Of a DNA stretch of 64,000 nt, positions 27,334-41,657 are shown one piece after another; the first letter of the stretch is position 1; the number at the start of each line of letters is the position of its first letter. The DNA is from Cantharellus purpuraceus (lineage: Eukaryota; Basidiomycota; Agaricomycetes; Cantharellales; Hydnaceae). The stretch spans positions 868,001 through 932,000 of the forward strand of contig JALBUN010000005.1 in assembly GCA_025174535.1 (NCBI GenBank). The letters run 5' to 3'. The notes beneath the pieces were generated by a model. The model did not search any database. It was given only the letters and a program-made list of their open reading frames with translations, and was not told where the DNA came from. The position numbers and the translations under genes are program-made.

Positions 27334-28741
27334 TCACTCTTTCTTCCCCTTCCGGCTCCACCATACCCAATCGACATTTGCCTCTCGTCCCCACCCACCC
27401 ATTTCCGCCTCTGCCTCTGCCCGTACACCTTCACGCTCAACTTCTGCTTCAACCAGACTCTTCCATTCTTCTGAGGCATTAACCTCGTCAGGCTGACCAT
27501 TCACAGCCCCTTTTTTCTGGGATGCGTCCTGCGACGCTTGCGCCGTCAAACGCGCCTTGTACGCTCGGTACTTGTTATCGGTACCAAACAAGAAGTCAAG
27601 GTAACGGAAGGATGTAGAGTAGTTGTTCACAAATGCCATGTGGTGAAAGTCGTGGTGATCGGCACCAGACCAGAGAGGGAATATATGTTGCAGAGACCAC
27701 GGGAAGTCTAGGATGCAGTGTAAGAATCGGCACTACCATGACCGGACTAAACATACCGTAGCCACTGTGGGCATCGATAGCCTGGCACAGTCGAAGAGCA
27801 ACCCAAAGATAAACGGTAAGAATATGAAGGTCTGAGTATACCGCTGTATACAGGAATGGGCCAGCAAGAGTTCCCATCCCTGAAAAGACGTCAGTCGGTC
27901 AACAAGTGACGAAACAGAGACGCACCAAGGATGAAGACTTCAGCAGGGTGCGCATACTCTGCTGCGAGGCCGAAAGGGGCGCTGTACTTGTGGTGAATTT
28001 TGTGAATATTTCGGTAAAGTGGACCATAATGGAGTGCCTGGTGTGCTGCCAGGGTAGACTATCAACCACAGCCCACGCAACAAAGGCATAGACACACCAA
28101 AGTAATGGAACGCGTCTTCGAAGACGAAGAAAAACGCTACTTGACCTACCATAGCAGTCCAATTTGGAAATGGAAGATGCCATGTCGACATGCCAAATGC
28201 CTCTGCAATAGGGTGGAACAGCCAAATCTACCACGATCTCCAAATTACTGATTAGCGGTTGAAAGGAGGCTGAAAGAAACGTACGGCTGGGAGCTCAATG
28301 GTGAAGTGAGAAAAGAGAACCAGCTTTGTGCACTCCCACTGCTCTTGGGGTGTTGGTACTTTAGCCTGTAAATGGGCGTGAGAGAAATGGAAAAGAAATA
28401 AGATAAAAATCGCACAGGCTGCAGTTTCCACTTCCGGAAGAATGGGATTGCGTCGATGGCGACCCATGGAACACATCTGCCAAAGTACACGATCTGCGCA
28501 AGAGGTACACTAGTAACCAAACATCCTCAACATATAGTGTACACTGTCTTACCTCGTGCAGGACAAAACTCATGAGTCCCGTCGCGATGGTGGGGTTGCC
28601 TATCCATAGATACCACGCAGCCCACCACTGCTCAAACAGATTGAGCTCCGAGAACTGTGTATTCGCATTTGAATAGAGCTTGGCAGCCTCGGAAGTAGTA
28701 TTCATGGCCAATGCACGCTCAAACAGTGAGGAGGTGGACAT
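27334..28741 (-). CDS. ERG25: C-4 methylsterol monooxygenase
   Basis: Di-iron ER membrane enzyme that oxidises the C-4 methyl groups of sterols in ergosterol synthesis, working with Erg26 and Erg27. The start at 28741 gives [15 protein letters not shown]. The spliced protein follows yeast Erg25 closely: [38 protein letters not shown], then the three histidine clusters of the fatty-acid-hydroxylase superfamily: [35 protein letters not shown], and [10 protein letters not shown]. The segment [15 protein letters not shown] is also characteristic. The C-terminus is Lys-rich and ends SRKGKKE-stop, a KKXX-like tail compatible with ER retention. Length about 350 aa; at least six exons with introns near 50 nt. 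No defect was seen. Confidence 0.93.
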
Positions 28742-31700
28742 GGTGATAGGAAAAGTCTCGGTGGGTAGGTTTTTCACCGTCGACGAATCTGACCATTTTA
28801 TTATTAGGCGCTGGCGCCACGTCCGGGGGGTCCGCCAATCGCGAAGTTATATTACATAAGTCGACTCATGCATGGTACAGATCTAAGGTGATACAACGGC
28901 CTGTCCTGGTGAGGTTATTGGAAGGATAATTTTGATGCGTACAGGTAGTAAATTTGTTTTTACAAAACAAAAAAGCAATTTATTTACAAAGGTACGTACC
29001 GCTTCAACAAAACAGAATACAATAACAGTCATGGCTCGCAGACCATGAGATCTCAAGCTTAACCACAGCAGGTGTGATGCCTGTGCAACGGCGGTCATCA
29101 CACGGGCCTCGGCTTCGCAAGTTCAGCCAGCGGTCGACAGCATTGTGGTGTAATCCGAAGAAATCCAGCGATGCAATGATTTTTTTGTTTTAGAAGACAT
29201 TTCATCTGACGGGTTCCGACTCACAACGGAGTCGCGGCACAGGCTTTCACAGCCTCCACCGAAGGTATAGCGCGTGTATGATCGTGCTCGATCCAAGGCA
29301 AAGACACTCACCGACAGCTGCAAGGATGATTGCATTTTAATTGATATCATCCAGGGAAACGGTAATAATATAGGCGTTGATGTAGATCGTAATCTGAGCC
29401 GCGCGCATGGGAGTGATGGCTACGAACATCAGCTGTGACGTAGCTGATGGAGGCTTACGGGGGCTTACTGTAAGACGCATTGGAGATATTCGAAGACGGA
29501 AGCTGGGTATATTCAATGTCTCCAGGATGAGACCACGAGGGTGGGGATCAGTGGGGATCAGTCTCAGAGGGATGATTCCGTGTCCTAACATGCACTCGTG
29601 TCAACTGTCAGTGAAAAGTGAAGGGATGAGAGGGTGCCCCAGTAAGCGTTCTATAGAAGGACCTCGGAAGGTGACATATTCGTATTTCATGCCGAACAAG
29701 AGCCAGTGACATAGAGGAGCAATTGCCTTTGTCACCACGCATGATATAACATTAGGATTTTCAATCAAATGAGCCAGCGGACCGGCTTATCACAAATCGT
29801 GGAATTTTTGGCGGCAGTTCAAATGTTGTACTTGCTCGCAGAGGTCTCCACACATGCCATCATCATCAACCGCGGAATGTTCCAACGGTAATCGCCCCAC
29901 ATCTCTGAACAATTGTCATATGCGGCGAAAGGCCATCGACAGCAAATAGCGCTCGCAAACAGTGACCCTTCTTTGGAAAGACGACAGACCAATCCTGGCT
30001 TATGCCCACGAGGCATCACACTCGAGCTTCTGCCAGTCTACAGGGCCGGATCAGGATACAATGCTGCTGCGTTGGAGATGTATCCGGACACTGGTTATCC
30101 GAACCAGGTATAAGCCACCTTGTGCGCTTAGCGATCTGGATTTAGTCGTAACTGTAATACCAGCCTGGTCATGGGATGGTTCAAAAAACCTTCTGGGCCC
30201 AGAAGCCATGAGAATCATCACAATGCAATAGGCAAAACATACCATAACCCCAAGATCTCCAAACTATTTTAAGACAGGTCACAAGCTTGCAAGTAGATGA
30301 CAGATTTAGTAGATTCCAGCGGTTTGCATACCTGATTCTACAGCCTCAAGTGACATGGAAGAATAACTGGCTTTGTTGTTGCACTTGTTAGGTGTAATGT
30401 TGGCGCTTGGCAATGGACAAAGACCCTGGGCTCATATTTCGACCGAATGGTGGCGTGGCACCTTCTTGAGAGCCCCCTCCCTCCTTACACTGCAGGGGTA
30501 TCGTGCACTTGAAGTCAGTTGAACACATTAGACACCTTTCATTTAATACAGAACACACTTACAGTAACATCAAGGTCCCCATTGAACTCATTTCAGTACG
30601 CTGCCTGAATTAGATGCAAAGCGCTCGGCCAGGCCAAGCAGCCCGACTGCATTGTTTTAAATTCCAAATCCAACGGAAACGGTCTCCCAGTGTTGAAGTT
30701 ATTGTAAAGGCAGTTGAACCTCAGTCTATGTTATTATGGCCAGAATGAACAACTGTAGTTGTCATCGTCCACGCTCTCCACACGTTGCCTTCTTAGAAGC
30801 CTTGACTTGCTAACTGGGAGAATAATTAGATCCTTCGAATGCACTATAACATTACAGAGGTAAAGTTCAATGAGATTTACAGCGCGATTGAACTGAACGT
30901 CACGGTGACCAGGTGTTGTCAGCTAGAAAATCGCCCGCTAACTAAGATTAGATTGTCCAACGGTAAGTGTTGATCACAAATGACCATTGAGATCGAAATA
31001 GACTCAGTTGGGAAATGCCCATTGCGACAGCCAAATAGAAGGGTCTGGTTAGAGTCAACCGTCGCGGGATCAAAGGGTTACTGAGTGTAATATACGCCGG
31101 CGATGATCGGTATCTTCTTAATTGGCTGTACTCTGTCTGTTACGACCGATGTCTTCCGATGTCTTGTCAAATCAGTCCCTGACTGATTTCTCGACTGCTT
31201 CTGTCATACGTGCAACGCATAACCGGTTATATCGCAATCCGGAAAAAACTCTAATACTTACGAGTCGCAGTTACGAGATTCCAAGTTTTCCTATTGAAGG
31301 CAGTACCGTTTTCATATTCGTGGCTGATGCACACGACTTGTGCAGTGCTCTCTTATCGCGGTGGTATGACACCACGGTACCTTGCTATGGATCTGATAGC
31401 TGCACCACCTCTGGCGCACGGATGAAGGAACCGACCTGCACTTACACGCTGGCCATTCTTGTCGGAATTATGCTTTAATTTCATATTGTAAGTTTTCGTA
31501 AAAATTCATTGTAAGATCTGTCTGATGGAGCCGGTGCAATGAATCTGTCATGAGAGGCAATTCGGTGTATCTAAATCGCTGTGTGTAGGTCATACTACCC
31601 TGCCATTCCAGAGGCTTAGTCAATTACATGCCTAGCGGCAATCTTGCAGTCTCTGGCGTGATTTTGTTCGCTATTGCCGACACTCCGTTCCTCCACCTTC

Positions 31701-31779
31701 CTCCTTGACAGAATGTATAAAACGTGGGCAAAGGAAATCGTTCCTGTCTACTTGGTCATTTTAATCAACCTTCCTTCAT
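28742..31779. other. 3 kb intergenic stretch, no gene recognised
   Basis: Several open frames of 60-118 codons on both strands, none with recognisable domains or convincing splicing. No repeat matching elsewhere in the window was noticed. The right end carries the PKS promoter, with a TATA box at 31716. Confidence 0.4.
31716..31722 (+). promoter_or_regulatory. TATA box of the PKS gene
   Basis: TATAAAA lies 58 bp before the PKS start codon at 31780. The position suits a short leader. Assigned from sequence and spacing only. Confidence 0.5.
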
Positions 31780-34700
31780 ATGACGTCCTCACAACTGCCA
31801 ATTGCTATTGTGAGTTTTTTTATTATGCTTTTAGTCATAGTGTCTGTTAACTGATGTCATGCAGGTTGGCATTGCTGCCCAGCTCCCCAGTGGAGAGACT
31901 GCCATAGAAAACCTAGATCATAAACAATTCGGCGATTTTTTGCTCAACAGAGGCGAGGCCTACGAAAGGATCCCCATCGACCGTTTCAACATCGATTCGT
32001 TAGTAGACCATGCCTTTCTCGTCTGTGCCTTTCGTGTCACTTCCAGCTTACTTTCTATCACGTTCAGATATAAAGGCAGAGACATCGGCCAAGTGTCAAC
32101 GGAATTTGGCACATTTCTCAAGCAGACCGATCAGATGGATCACGTAGAGCTTGGCATCACTAGCAAGGATGCTAAAGCCATGTCCATTTCGACACGGAAA
32201 TTGATCGAGTTGTCTTTCCTGGCCCTGCTTGATTCAGGCATCGACTACCGTGGACAAAACGTAGGGTGCTTTGCGTGGGTACACTTTTTCACACCTCGGA
32301 AACATTGTTTGATGTACGTTTTTTGTAAGATCTGGGATTGTTTTTGACGTCCTTAGTCTATCGGAGCCTGTACGTGAAGACATTATATGCCATTAGGTAT
32401 TAACTCAACAACACTATTTGGGACAATTAGGATGAGTTTGAAGCCCGAGGGTCTTTTGGTGGTCCACCAGCTATGATAGCAAATCGCGTTTCCTATCATT
32501 TGGATCTCGTCGGGCCGTCTGTCCCTGTCGACACTGCATGTAGCTCCAGTTTAACCGCTACACACTTGGCTGTACAATCTATTCGCAGCGGTGACTGCGA
32601 TGCAGCCGTCGTCGCGGGAATTCAGCTCAACCATCGCTTCGTCGATTGGGTGCAGTACAGTCAAGGTGGCATCTTGGCCCCAGATGGCAAATGCAAACCT
32701 TTTGACGTCTCCGCTAATGGGTAGGATCTCTTTAAAACCTTGTCTCTACTAGGGATGATAAAAACTTTGATACGTCTTCTTTATCCTTACGCAGGTTCTC
32801 ACGGGGCGAAGCGGGTGTCGCTATTGTTCTGAAGCGTCTTGACTTGGCTTTGAAAGATAGGGACCAAATTTATGGTACCGTGCGTAGTTCAGAACCAATA
32901 AGTATACACTATAGCGCTCATGTCGTTTGCCAATAGATACTTGGCACAGGTATCAACTCTGCGGGATCTGCTGCTCCAGTGAATGCTCCCGTGGCGGCGG
33001 CTCAGCGCGATGCCATGCGCAGAGCCTGGTCACAAACCAGTAGACGACCTGCCGAAGTAGACTTCGTAGAGCTGCATGCGACAGGTAATCAATATTTCAA
33101 AATCGTGTTCGTTCCCAGCCTTATTCTATTGCAGGTACCGCTGCGGGAGACCCCACAGAAGCTAATTGGGTTGGAGAGGCATTTCACCGCGAAGACGAAC
33201 TGATAATTGGGAGCGTGAAAGGAAACATAGGGTCAGAATATCTCTGATGCCTGATGCGAACGTGTCATTCTGATAAACTTAACACCACTTAGGCATACAG
33301 AGATCGCCGCTTTTTTGGTATCGTTGACCAAAGCGGTGAACATCTTCCACACAGGGGTCATCCCTCCCAACGTGAATTTCTCCACGCCGAATCCTCTGAT
33401 CAACTGGGGCAAGCATCGTCTCCGTGTTCCTACGCAGCCTCTCCAGCTCCCTTGTCACTCAAGCACTGGTCTGCCATTAATCTCACTCTGTAGCTCTGGG
33501 ATTGGCGGTGCCAACGGGCATGTTGTCCTCGAGGCACCCCCTACGCCTCCCCGCAGGCAAAGCCCCCACACAGAAGCTCGAAGCGCAGAAAAACCCCTCC
33601 TTTTGGTCTCTGGCGCCCTGTCTCCACGCAGTGCTACGGTCATTTCGGATGCAATTTCCGATTTAATCATCGCATCTCCTGAGCAGGCGCAGCTCGTCTC
33701 GACCATCTATGGCCGGCGCTCGAGGCAGATGACATGGCGGAGCTATGCTGTGTATACTCCTCGTCAAGCCAGCAAGGCGAAGTTCTCGGAACCTGTTCTT
33801 GGTCCACGCATCAAACCAGCACTCGTCTTCGTATTTGCGGGACAAGGGCCACAGCATCTCGACATGGGGCGGGAGCTTTTCCAGATGTATCCTACGTTCC
33901 GGGAAAGCATCCTGGAGATGGATCAGGTATATGCACAGATGACTGGTACATCTCTGATTGCCACCACTGGTCTATTCCAAAAGACATCTTTCGGGGGGAA
34001 CTATACGCCTCTGGGAGATATTTGGCCCATCGATGTGACGCTTCCCGCTCTTGCCATGCTGCAATGTGCCCTGGTCGATCTGCTAGAGAGCGTAGGCATT
34101 TCCCCGGATATTGTAGTCGGCCACTCCGCAGGAGAGACCCCCGTATTGTACGCCTCCAAAGCAGGTTCCAAGGCCATGGTCATCGAGCTGTCCATCGCTC
34201 GAGGAAAGGCCATGGCGTCGGTCGAATCGGCTGGCGGCACCATGGCAGCTTTTTCATGCAGTGTCGCTGATGCACATTCTCTAATTGCGGAAGCTTTGGA
34301 GCCGCAATTCCGCAGTTCCATAGATGTGGGATGCCATAACTCTCAGGAGGCTGTAACTCTATCTGGCCAAGCTTCGTCGATCAATAAGGTTGTTGTACTG
34401 GCGGAATCAAAGGGAATTATGGCTAGAAAGCTGAAGACACGCGTCCCGGTTCATTCCAACATGATGGACCTCTGCCATACAGAATTCAAGCGTGAAGTGG
34501 AGAAAATGTGGTCACATTACCCCGGCGCAGTCCATCCACAGTTCCCCGTTTATTCAACTCTTACAGGCGAATTGTTAGACTTTGCAATAACCAGCGACTA
34601 CTACTGGGACGGAACACGCGGGCCGGTTTTATTCACTGAGGCGATCACTGCGCTGCTGAAGAAATATCCAACTGCGACCTTCATGGAAATCTCCCCCCAC

Positions 34701-37700
34701 CCAGTGCTTTCTTCATACCTTTCAGCCTTGGGAGCTACTGCCGTCCTTGCGCCCCTTCGTCGTCCCAAACGAAATGAATATAATCCCGTCGAGGCCACGA
34801 CGTTTTTGGACTGCCTTGGTAAGGCTACTACGCTCGGCCACAACTTTGTTGATTTCTCCGCACTCAACGACCACCCCGCCCTTGATACCGACTTCTCCCT
34901 CCCTGCATATCCATTCAACACCAAACCAGTGCCATACCACTCTGAATCGGTCTCATTCTATCGCCAGTTCCAAGACAGGAAAGGCCCATTGAATTATTCT
35001 GGCTTGCGTGTCAACTCTCACACCCATCCAGTCCTAGCGCAACATGTGATCAAAGGAGAACCCATCATGCCGGCGGCAGGATTTATTGAGATGGCTCTGG
35101 AGTTTGGAGCTATGGAGCTCTGGGACGTTGAGTTTCGCGCAATGATGTCTCTCTCGGCAGAGTCTCCTATTGCTGTCGAAGTGAAATTAGATGGTATCCA
35201 TTGGACTGTCAAGACCGCTACCACCTCTATGTCACCAACCAAGGTGCGTTTAATATGTCACTCGTTTGAATTACCAGACTCAAGAGCTCCAACTGGCAGC
35301 ATAATATTCATTTTGACAGGGTACACGTGGAAGGCTTTCTGTCTTTGACATCTTCCAAGTCCGAGGACACACCGTTGAACCTTGATGATATCCTTGAGAG
35401 ATGTCAGCGGATGGATCTAACAGGTATGTTATCATACATGGCGTGGATATGGACGTCATTTACAATGCCACGCAGGTTTCTATGAGGATTTGAAGACATT
35501 TGCAGAATATGGCCCAGAATTTCAGAGAGTCATTGATGGTTATCAAGGGGAAAATGAAGCCTTGGTTTTAGTTCGTGGTGATGATGATTCGTTAGAGTAA
35601 GAAAACTCCTCAGTTGACGATCGTTAAATTGATTATTGTACAGTGTTGGTGGCTACGTCTTCCATCCGGCGATTCTTGACTGTTGCCTACATTTCATGGT
35701 CCACAAGTCTTTCACCCTCAATAACGATATGAACATATACTATCTACCCTCCAAAGTGGGGAAGCTCACTCTGCATCAGACATTCGTAGATCAAGGCCTG
35801 CCGGAACAAGTGTTTGTTCATATTGTCTTCAGGTCTTGGACTCCCGGTAATTATAGCCATAGAACATACTCCTTTCGTTGCGTGCTGATTATTTACGCAC
35901 CAGCGACCCTTGTTGCCGACTTTAATATCGTGACAATTGATGGAACATCACTTTGTACTTTAACCCAAGTCGTAGTCCAACGGCATGAGAGTTCTCCTCG
36001 CATGCCCGTGTCACAGCGCCATGGCTTGATGTCTCAGCCATTCTCAGCCCCGGCAATTACTACTGAAGCTCATGACATTGACAGGTCATCCCACGAAGAT
36101 ATGCGTAAACTTTATACATATTTAGACAATCTCGCCACCGAAGCAATCATCAATACGCTTAAGAATAAGCCTGTCGCTGGGAAAAGTGTCAGTTTATATA
36201 TTAAGTTCTCAAAGCTACTTATCTTTTCCCAGATCGACCGACAAAGATATCTTAACTTTTCGACTACGGTGGCGGCTTCATTTGTGCCTGCGGAACGATT
36301 TGATGAATCGTTTATTCGCGAGATCCACGAGAAATGGCCAGACCTTATAGAGGTTACGACACGAGTAGCGTCTGTCCACAGTGAAATTTTGAAAAGTTCC
36401 AAGGTAGTTCGTAGGGTTAGCATACTAACAACTCGTCGGCTCACGATTCACTTAGGCTGCCGTGGAAATCCTATATAAGGACGATATTATGACTCGCTAT
36501 TATCAGCATTACGACTGGGCTTCCGAAGCTTGCGCCAATCGTCTTCGGAAGATCCTAACGTCTATGATCAAAAGTGGAAAGCGTGTTATCAAAGTGTTGG
36601 AAGTAGGCGCAGGTACGTAATGTCGTGCCATGGGTTAGTACAGTACAGGATAACAGTTACAAACCAGGGACGGGTGCATTGACACGACACCTTGCCAAGG
36701 TTATGGATGAGTTTCCAACTGCGATAATTCAATTTGTCGTCTCCGATGTGTCGACAGAGTTACTACCGCGGATGCCTTATGCGCGGTGTCGATACATGTC
36801 TTTTGACCTTTCAAAGTCTCCGAAGCTACAGGGTCTTGACTTCGCGTCATTTGACGTGATCACTGCATTTAACGTCTTACATGTTGTGGAAGACCTGGCA
36901 CCGTCACTTGATGTGCTCAACGGTCTTCTTGTGCCCGGGGGTTGTTTACTTATTGGGGATCTCAATGGCGAAAGCTGGACATCACGCGCACCAGGCTCAA
37001 TCTGGTTTGATTTTATTTTCGGAAGCTTTGCAGAATGGTTTGCGTTCACAGATGATAGATCCCATTGCACAATTTCACCTCAAGATTGGCGTCGACGCCT
37101 TCACACGGCAGGGTTTGGAGACGTCTACACGGTGGAATTCTTTTCAGATCCTCTTCTTTTCACTTTGGAAGCCCAGAAGTCAATCCATCTATCCCTAGGT
37201 GTTTCTAGCCTTGAGCATCACACGGAGAAGCTCGTTATCCAATACCGACAGGGCAATGAAATACAAATTCGGGACAAGCTATCCGCCGTTGATACTCTGA
37301 GCACAATATCCCTTTGGTTCTATTCTGAGTCCGGGTTTCATGGTGATGCAGGTATAGGGTTCTTCAGGTCACTTGGTCGGGAATATCCACTCTGGGATAT
37401 TCACTTGGTTATATTCAACGGCCCCGTGAAGGAGCAGGAGCAACCAGAGTTTGTTTATCGTCTTTCACGCATCCCTGGTCTGGAGCCTCTACTCCTTGTT
37501 GACGAGCAAGGCACTATTTCGGTATCCCGAATTGTCCCATCTGCAGCTCCGAGTGGGAAGTACCCCTTCCATCCTTCATTGCCCTGGACCTCAACCGAAA
37601 CAGAACTGGTCCAAACATCCCTGGTTCCACCCCAAGCTGATCTCGTGACAGTAGAGGTCCTAGCCATGTCACCTCGTGAGGCGAACCTACGCACATTTGT

Positions 37701-40700
37701 TGGTCGCGTGTCATCCACTGTCGATAACCCTTACATTGGTGCAAATAATCTTGTCGTCGGACTCGTCTCATCTGAGGGGATATCGAATATCATTACGGTC
37801 CATCATGCATCGCTGGCTCTCCTACCCGATACAGCCGAGGAGGTGGCGGCCGAGATTGCGGGTGCAGCACTTGGTATCCTCATAGGATGTTTGGCATGTG
37901 GGGTGTCGAAGTTGAGGTCTTCACGCCGCCGCCACGGTGGAAGCGCATTACTCTCTCACGGAAGCTATGTGGTCGGTCCCTCTTTGAAGTGGATTCTACG
38001 ACTTCTGGGCTTTGACGTGATCGACGTTAAGTCCAGTTCTCCTGTTGACCTTGCAGGACGAGCGACAGAAGTCGATTTGATTCTTTCTGGTTCTGACGAC
38101 GACGTCGAGATTCAAGGCATCGCACAGGTAACCACACGGAAGTGCCACACCTTCATGTGGAATAACACTGGTGATGGTTTAGAGTCCATTCTCAATGAGG
38201 ACCCTGCTTCGATCGGAGAAGCATTCGATTTTGCTCTCGAACTGACCGATCGATGGCCTCGTAATAACATCGGTCTCCGATTGTCTGATGTTCTCATTCC
38301 TGATGCAGGAACACTCGTTACAAGTACTGCATCGCTCTTCGACTCAAACAAGGCATATCTTTTGGTCGGGGGTCTTGGTGGTCTAGGAATCCGTGTTGCT
38401 CTTTGGATGTATGAGGTACGAACAATGGGATTCGTCAATTTCTTTCGTTGACCATTACAATTTGCAGAAAGGGGCGCGTTACCTCATATTGACGTCGAGA
38501 TCGGGCAGAGAATCTCTTGCACGAGTACAGGATCGTTTGGCGCTGCGGATCATGGCTTATATGGAGTCTCTCCCTGACTTGATCATCCGACTCGAGGCCT
38601 CGGATGCTACATCGAAGGAAGCGACTACAGGCTTATTGCGCAGCATTCCGCGTCAGTTAGGCGGGTGTATGCTGCTGACAGCCGTGTTGTCCGATCGAAC
38701 CTTCGCGTCCCAAGAAGAAGAGAGTTTCCGAAAGGTTTTTGCATCCAAAACTGGAGCATGCAGCGTGTTGGAAAGTTGCCTTCCTGGAGGATTAGCTGTG
38801 TTGGATTTCTTCATATCATTTTCGTCCGTGGTTGGCCTGTTTGGAAATGGAGGGCAAACCAACTATAGCAGGTATGAAACACCCTAAACATACGATATTC
38901 AGCAATTAATGCGACCAATTCAGTGCGAACACAGCTTTGGACGGCATGGTACGCAATTGGAACAATGCATTTACCTTAGTATTGCCAGCGGTCACGGATG
39001 GAGGTGGCTTAGCATCGGAAACAAGAGAGCAGGGAGGAAGGTTGGGTCATCTAACGGTTCGTTTACATCTTGACTACAAGACATTTCGTCTGACACATTG
39101 TTTTTGAGCCCTGGGGACTGTCTTCTCAACGTATGTGTGAGGTGGTGTATAGCTGCTGTTGCAAGTATCTAAGTTTCTTTCTTTCTAGAAATTTGTGACT
39201 GCCTTGAAGACGGAATCCGCAAACTTGCAGATGGTCCTTTCTGGCAATACATCCCTGGCCTTGACTGGAATCTTGTGCATAAGCACCTAGGTTCTTCGGA
39301 GTTATATGAGCATCTGACACGTATGGTCACCGACGAGTCTCCTGGACACACCGAGGGCAATGCTAAAAGCCTGAGTGATGTTGTCATGGAAACTTTAGAC
39401 GTTGATCCGTCTGAATTTTCCGACAATGTACCATTCACGGCTTACGGACTGGACTCACTTTCCGCGGCACGACTAGCAGTCACCTTGCGACCTTACGTGG
39501 TCATTTCGCAGCTACAACTTCTCTCCGATATCTCCCTACACGATCTTCAAACTCGGATGGAAACTGTAGAAAGTGATCAAGACGTTCAAGAAAGCCCTCA
39601 GACCCCCCAACCACTAGAGGTCAGCCAAACAGAAGCTAAAGTAGCCGAGATGGAGAGTATGATCGCAAAGTACACTCGCGCGTTCCCAAAGCACATTAGC
39701 TCTGGAGATCTCCCCACCGATGCTGAAGTTGTTATTATCACTGGTACCACTGGAGCCATCGGGACGTCAATGCTTGCACAGTTAGCTGACATTCCCTCGG
39801 TAACCCGCATCTATGCATTCAATAGAAGGAGCGGCGACGGCTACCCGACTTTGCGCGAGCGACAAGCTGACTCTCTCAGACAACGGGGGTACGATGCAGG
39901 GATCTTGGATCGTGGGACCATTGTTATGGTTGAGGGTGACCAATCAAAGCTAGATTTAGGTATATCAGCTCAGCTCTACCAAGAGGTAATGGCGTCTCTA
40001 CTGTGCTAATTCGACACTGATCAGCGGTTCGGTGCAGATACGGTCCTCAGTGACGGTTATCATTCATAATGGTTAGTCTTCTTCAGTTATTGTTGGACGG
40101 AACTGACGTTCCCCTCAAGCTTGGCCCGTGAACTTCACAGCATCATTGGCATCATTGGAACCATCGATTCGTAGTGTCCGAGTCTTTATAGACCTGGCAC
40201 TCAGGTCTTCATTGCCACGTCCCCCTCGTCTTTTATTTCTCAGTTCTATTGGGTTATTCTACAGTGAGTTTTCTTTTTGATTTTCCTGCAGCATTTCCCT
40301 CTCATCTCGTCAAAGATCGTAGAGGATCAGGTCCTGCATTAGAAGGGCCAATCAAGAATGGCGACCAAGTAATTGGAACAGGGTACTCAGGTACGTGTTG
40401 GTGTTTGATGCCAACCATCGTTAAGGCCATCTTTAGAGTCTAAATGGGTGGGCGAGCGCATACTGGAACAAGCAGCGGAAGAGACAACTTTACGCCCAAT
40501 TATTGTGAGGGCGGGTCAGATCTGTGGTGGGATCAACGGCCAATGGAATACTACCGAATGGTTCCCTAACCTCATTAAATCGTCCCTTCATTTTGGGGCC
40601 CTGCCAGGAGGGGATGGAGTAAGTGTTGAATACACAACACTTTAATTAACCTGCTGATCGCGTATCAGGATGTGTCCTGGATCCCTCTTCACATAGCTGC

Positions 40701-41109
40701 CCGGGCCCTGATAGACATGCGAGACGCGGGCCAACAAATAGTGCACCTCTCTCATCCCCGCCCTGTCCCATGGTCCAGGATTTCAGAATTCATATCAAAG
40801 ACTCTAAAGATCCCTTTGGTTTCCTACCAAGACTGGCTCATCCGACTGGAAGAAAGTGTTGGAAGTATGAGTGACATCGCAGGCAACCCAGGAGAAGATT
40901 CGAATCCTGCACTGCGACTTTTGCATTACTTCCGCGGTCTAGAGGTGGGGACTAACGATGCCAAGGAGGCATTAGGACTCCCCAAGTTAAGCATCGTGGA
41001 GGGAACAAAGGCGTCCGCTTCTCTGAGAGCCGCTGAGCCATTAACTAATATGAATGTAGCGCATTGGATTAATAGTTGGGAAAGGGCGGGTTTTTTGAAG
41101 ACTAAATAG
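31780..41109 (+). CDS. Type I polyketide synthase, KS-AT-DH-MT-(degenerate ER)-KR-ACP-reductase
   Basis: Iterative, highly reducing-type PKS, about 2,600-2,700 aa, in about 20 exons. KS: MTSSQLPIAIVGIAAQLPSG at the start; active Cys in DTACSSSL (32539-32541); His in ELHATGTAAGDPTE and KGNIGHTE. AT: GQGPQHLDMG and GHSAGE with its Ser at 34125-34127. DH (about 35000-36000): HPVLAQHVIKGEPIMPAAG and FHPAILDCC supply the His and Asp. C-methyltransferase (about 36480-37180): VLEVGAG|TGALTRHL. About 37620-38050 resembles an ER domain but the nucleotide loop is degraded (ALLSHGSYVVGPSLKWILRL). KR: LLVGGLGGLG, FASKTGA, FSSVVGLFGNGGQTNYSSAN. ACP: YGLDSLSAARL, Ser at 39455-39457. A terminal thioester-reductase domain (about 39720-41100) has VVIITGTTGAIGTS and spliced YSESK, so the chain should leave reductively as aldehyde or alcohol. 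All catalytic residues except the ER's are present. Product unknown. Confidence 0.92.
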
Positions 41110-41657
41110 ATTGTAATGTACTAGCAGTACCGACGGATTGGGATAATCAATAGTAAAATCACACAGACGAACTGGGTGTGCGTGCCAGGGGTGTGTGAGA
41201 TCCAAGTTGTTCGTATTAATTGTTATGAAACATGCGCGTGAATTCAATACATCTCCACCAACATTCGACGTTCCATAACGGTCAGTACCTCCTCCGCTGA
41301 TCCCTCAACTCAGGTTCCATATCTCCAATCACCGGATCATACTAATACACATCGACACACATACAGTGCAAGTCGTGTACAGTCGAACCTCCCTTAAACC
41401 ATACCGCAGGTAACCCATAACCCCATATATCCCATGACATTTTCGGGATCCCAACTTCGTTCACGAACATTTTGACCCCAAAACCCATAAACCTGCAATA
41501 CCCTATACCCTATACTCCTCAACGGAAAAAACCCATAGGCATTAACTATGAAGGGGGATGGCCGACTGCCGCGGCCGTTACCAAAGCTTCGGGCATTCTC
41601 TTGCAAACACATAATTATATCATTTGACATGATTACACAAATGCTTAAGCATGCTAG
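41110..41657. other. PKS 3' flank, short CCCATA-rich stretch
   Basis: No gene seen. About 41390-41540 contains many CCCATA and CCCTATA-type runs, looking like a degenerate short repeat at the edge of the transposon-rich zone. Confidence 0.3.

Noticed and set aside
31122..31478. 118-codon plus-strand ORF upstream of the PKS
   Set aside because: No motif, no homologous look, biased composition absent; treated as chance.
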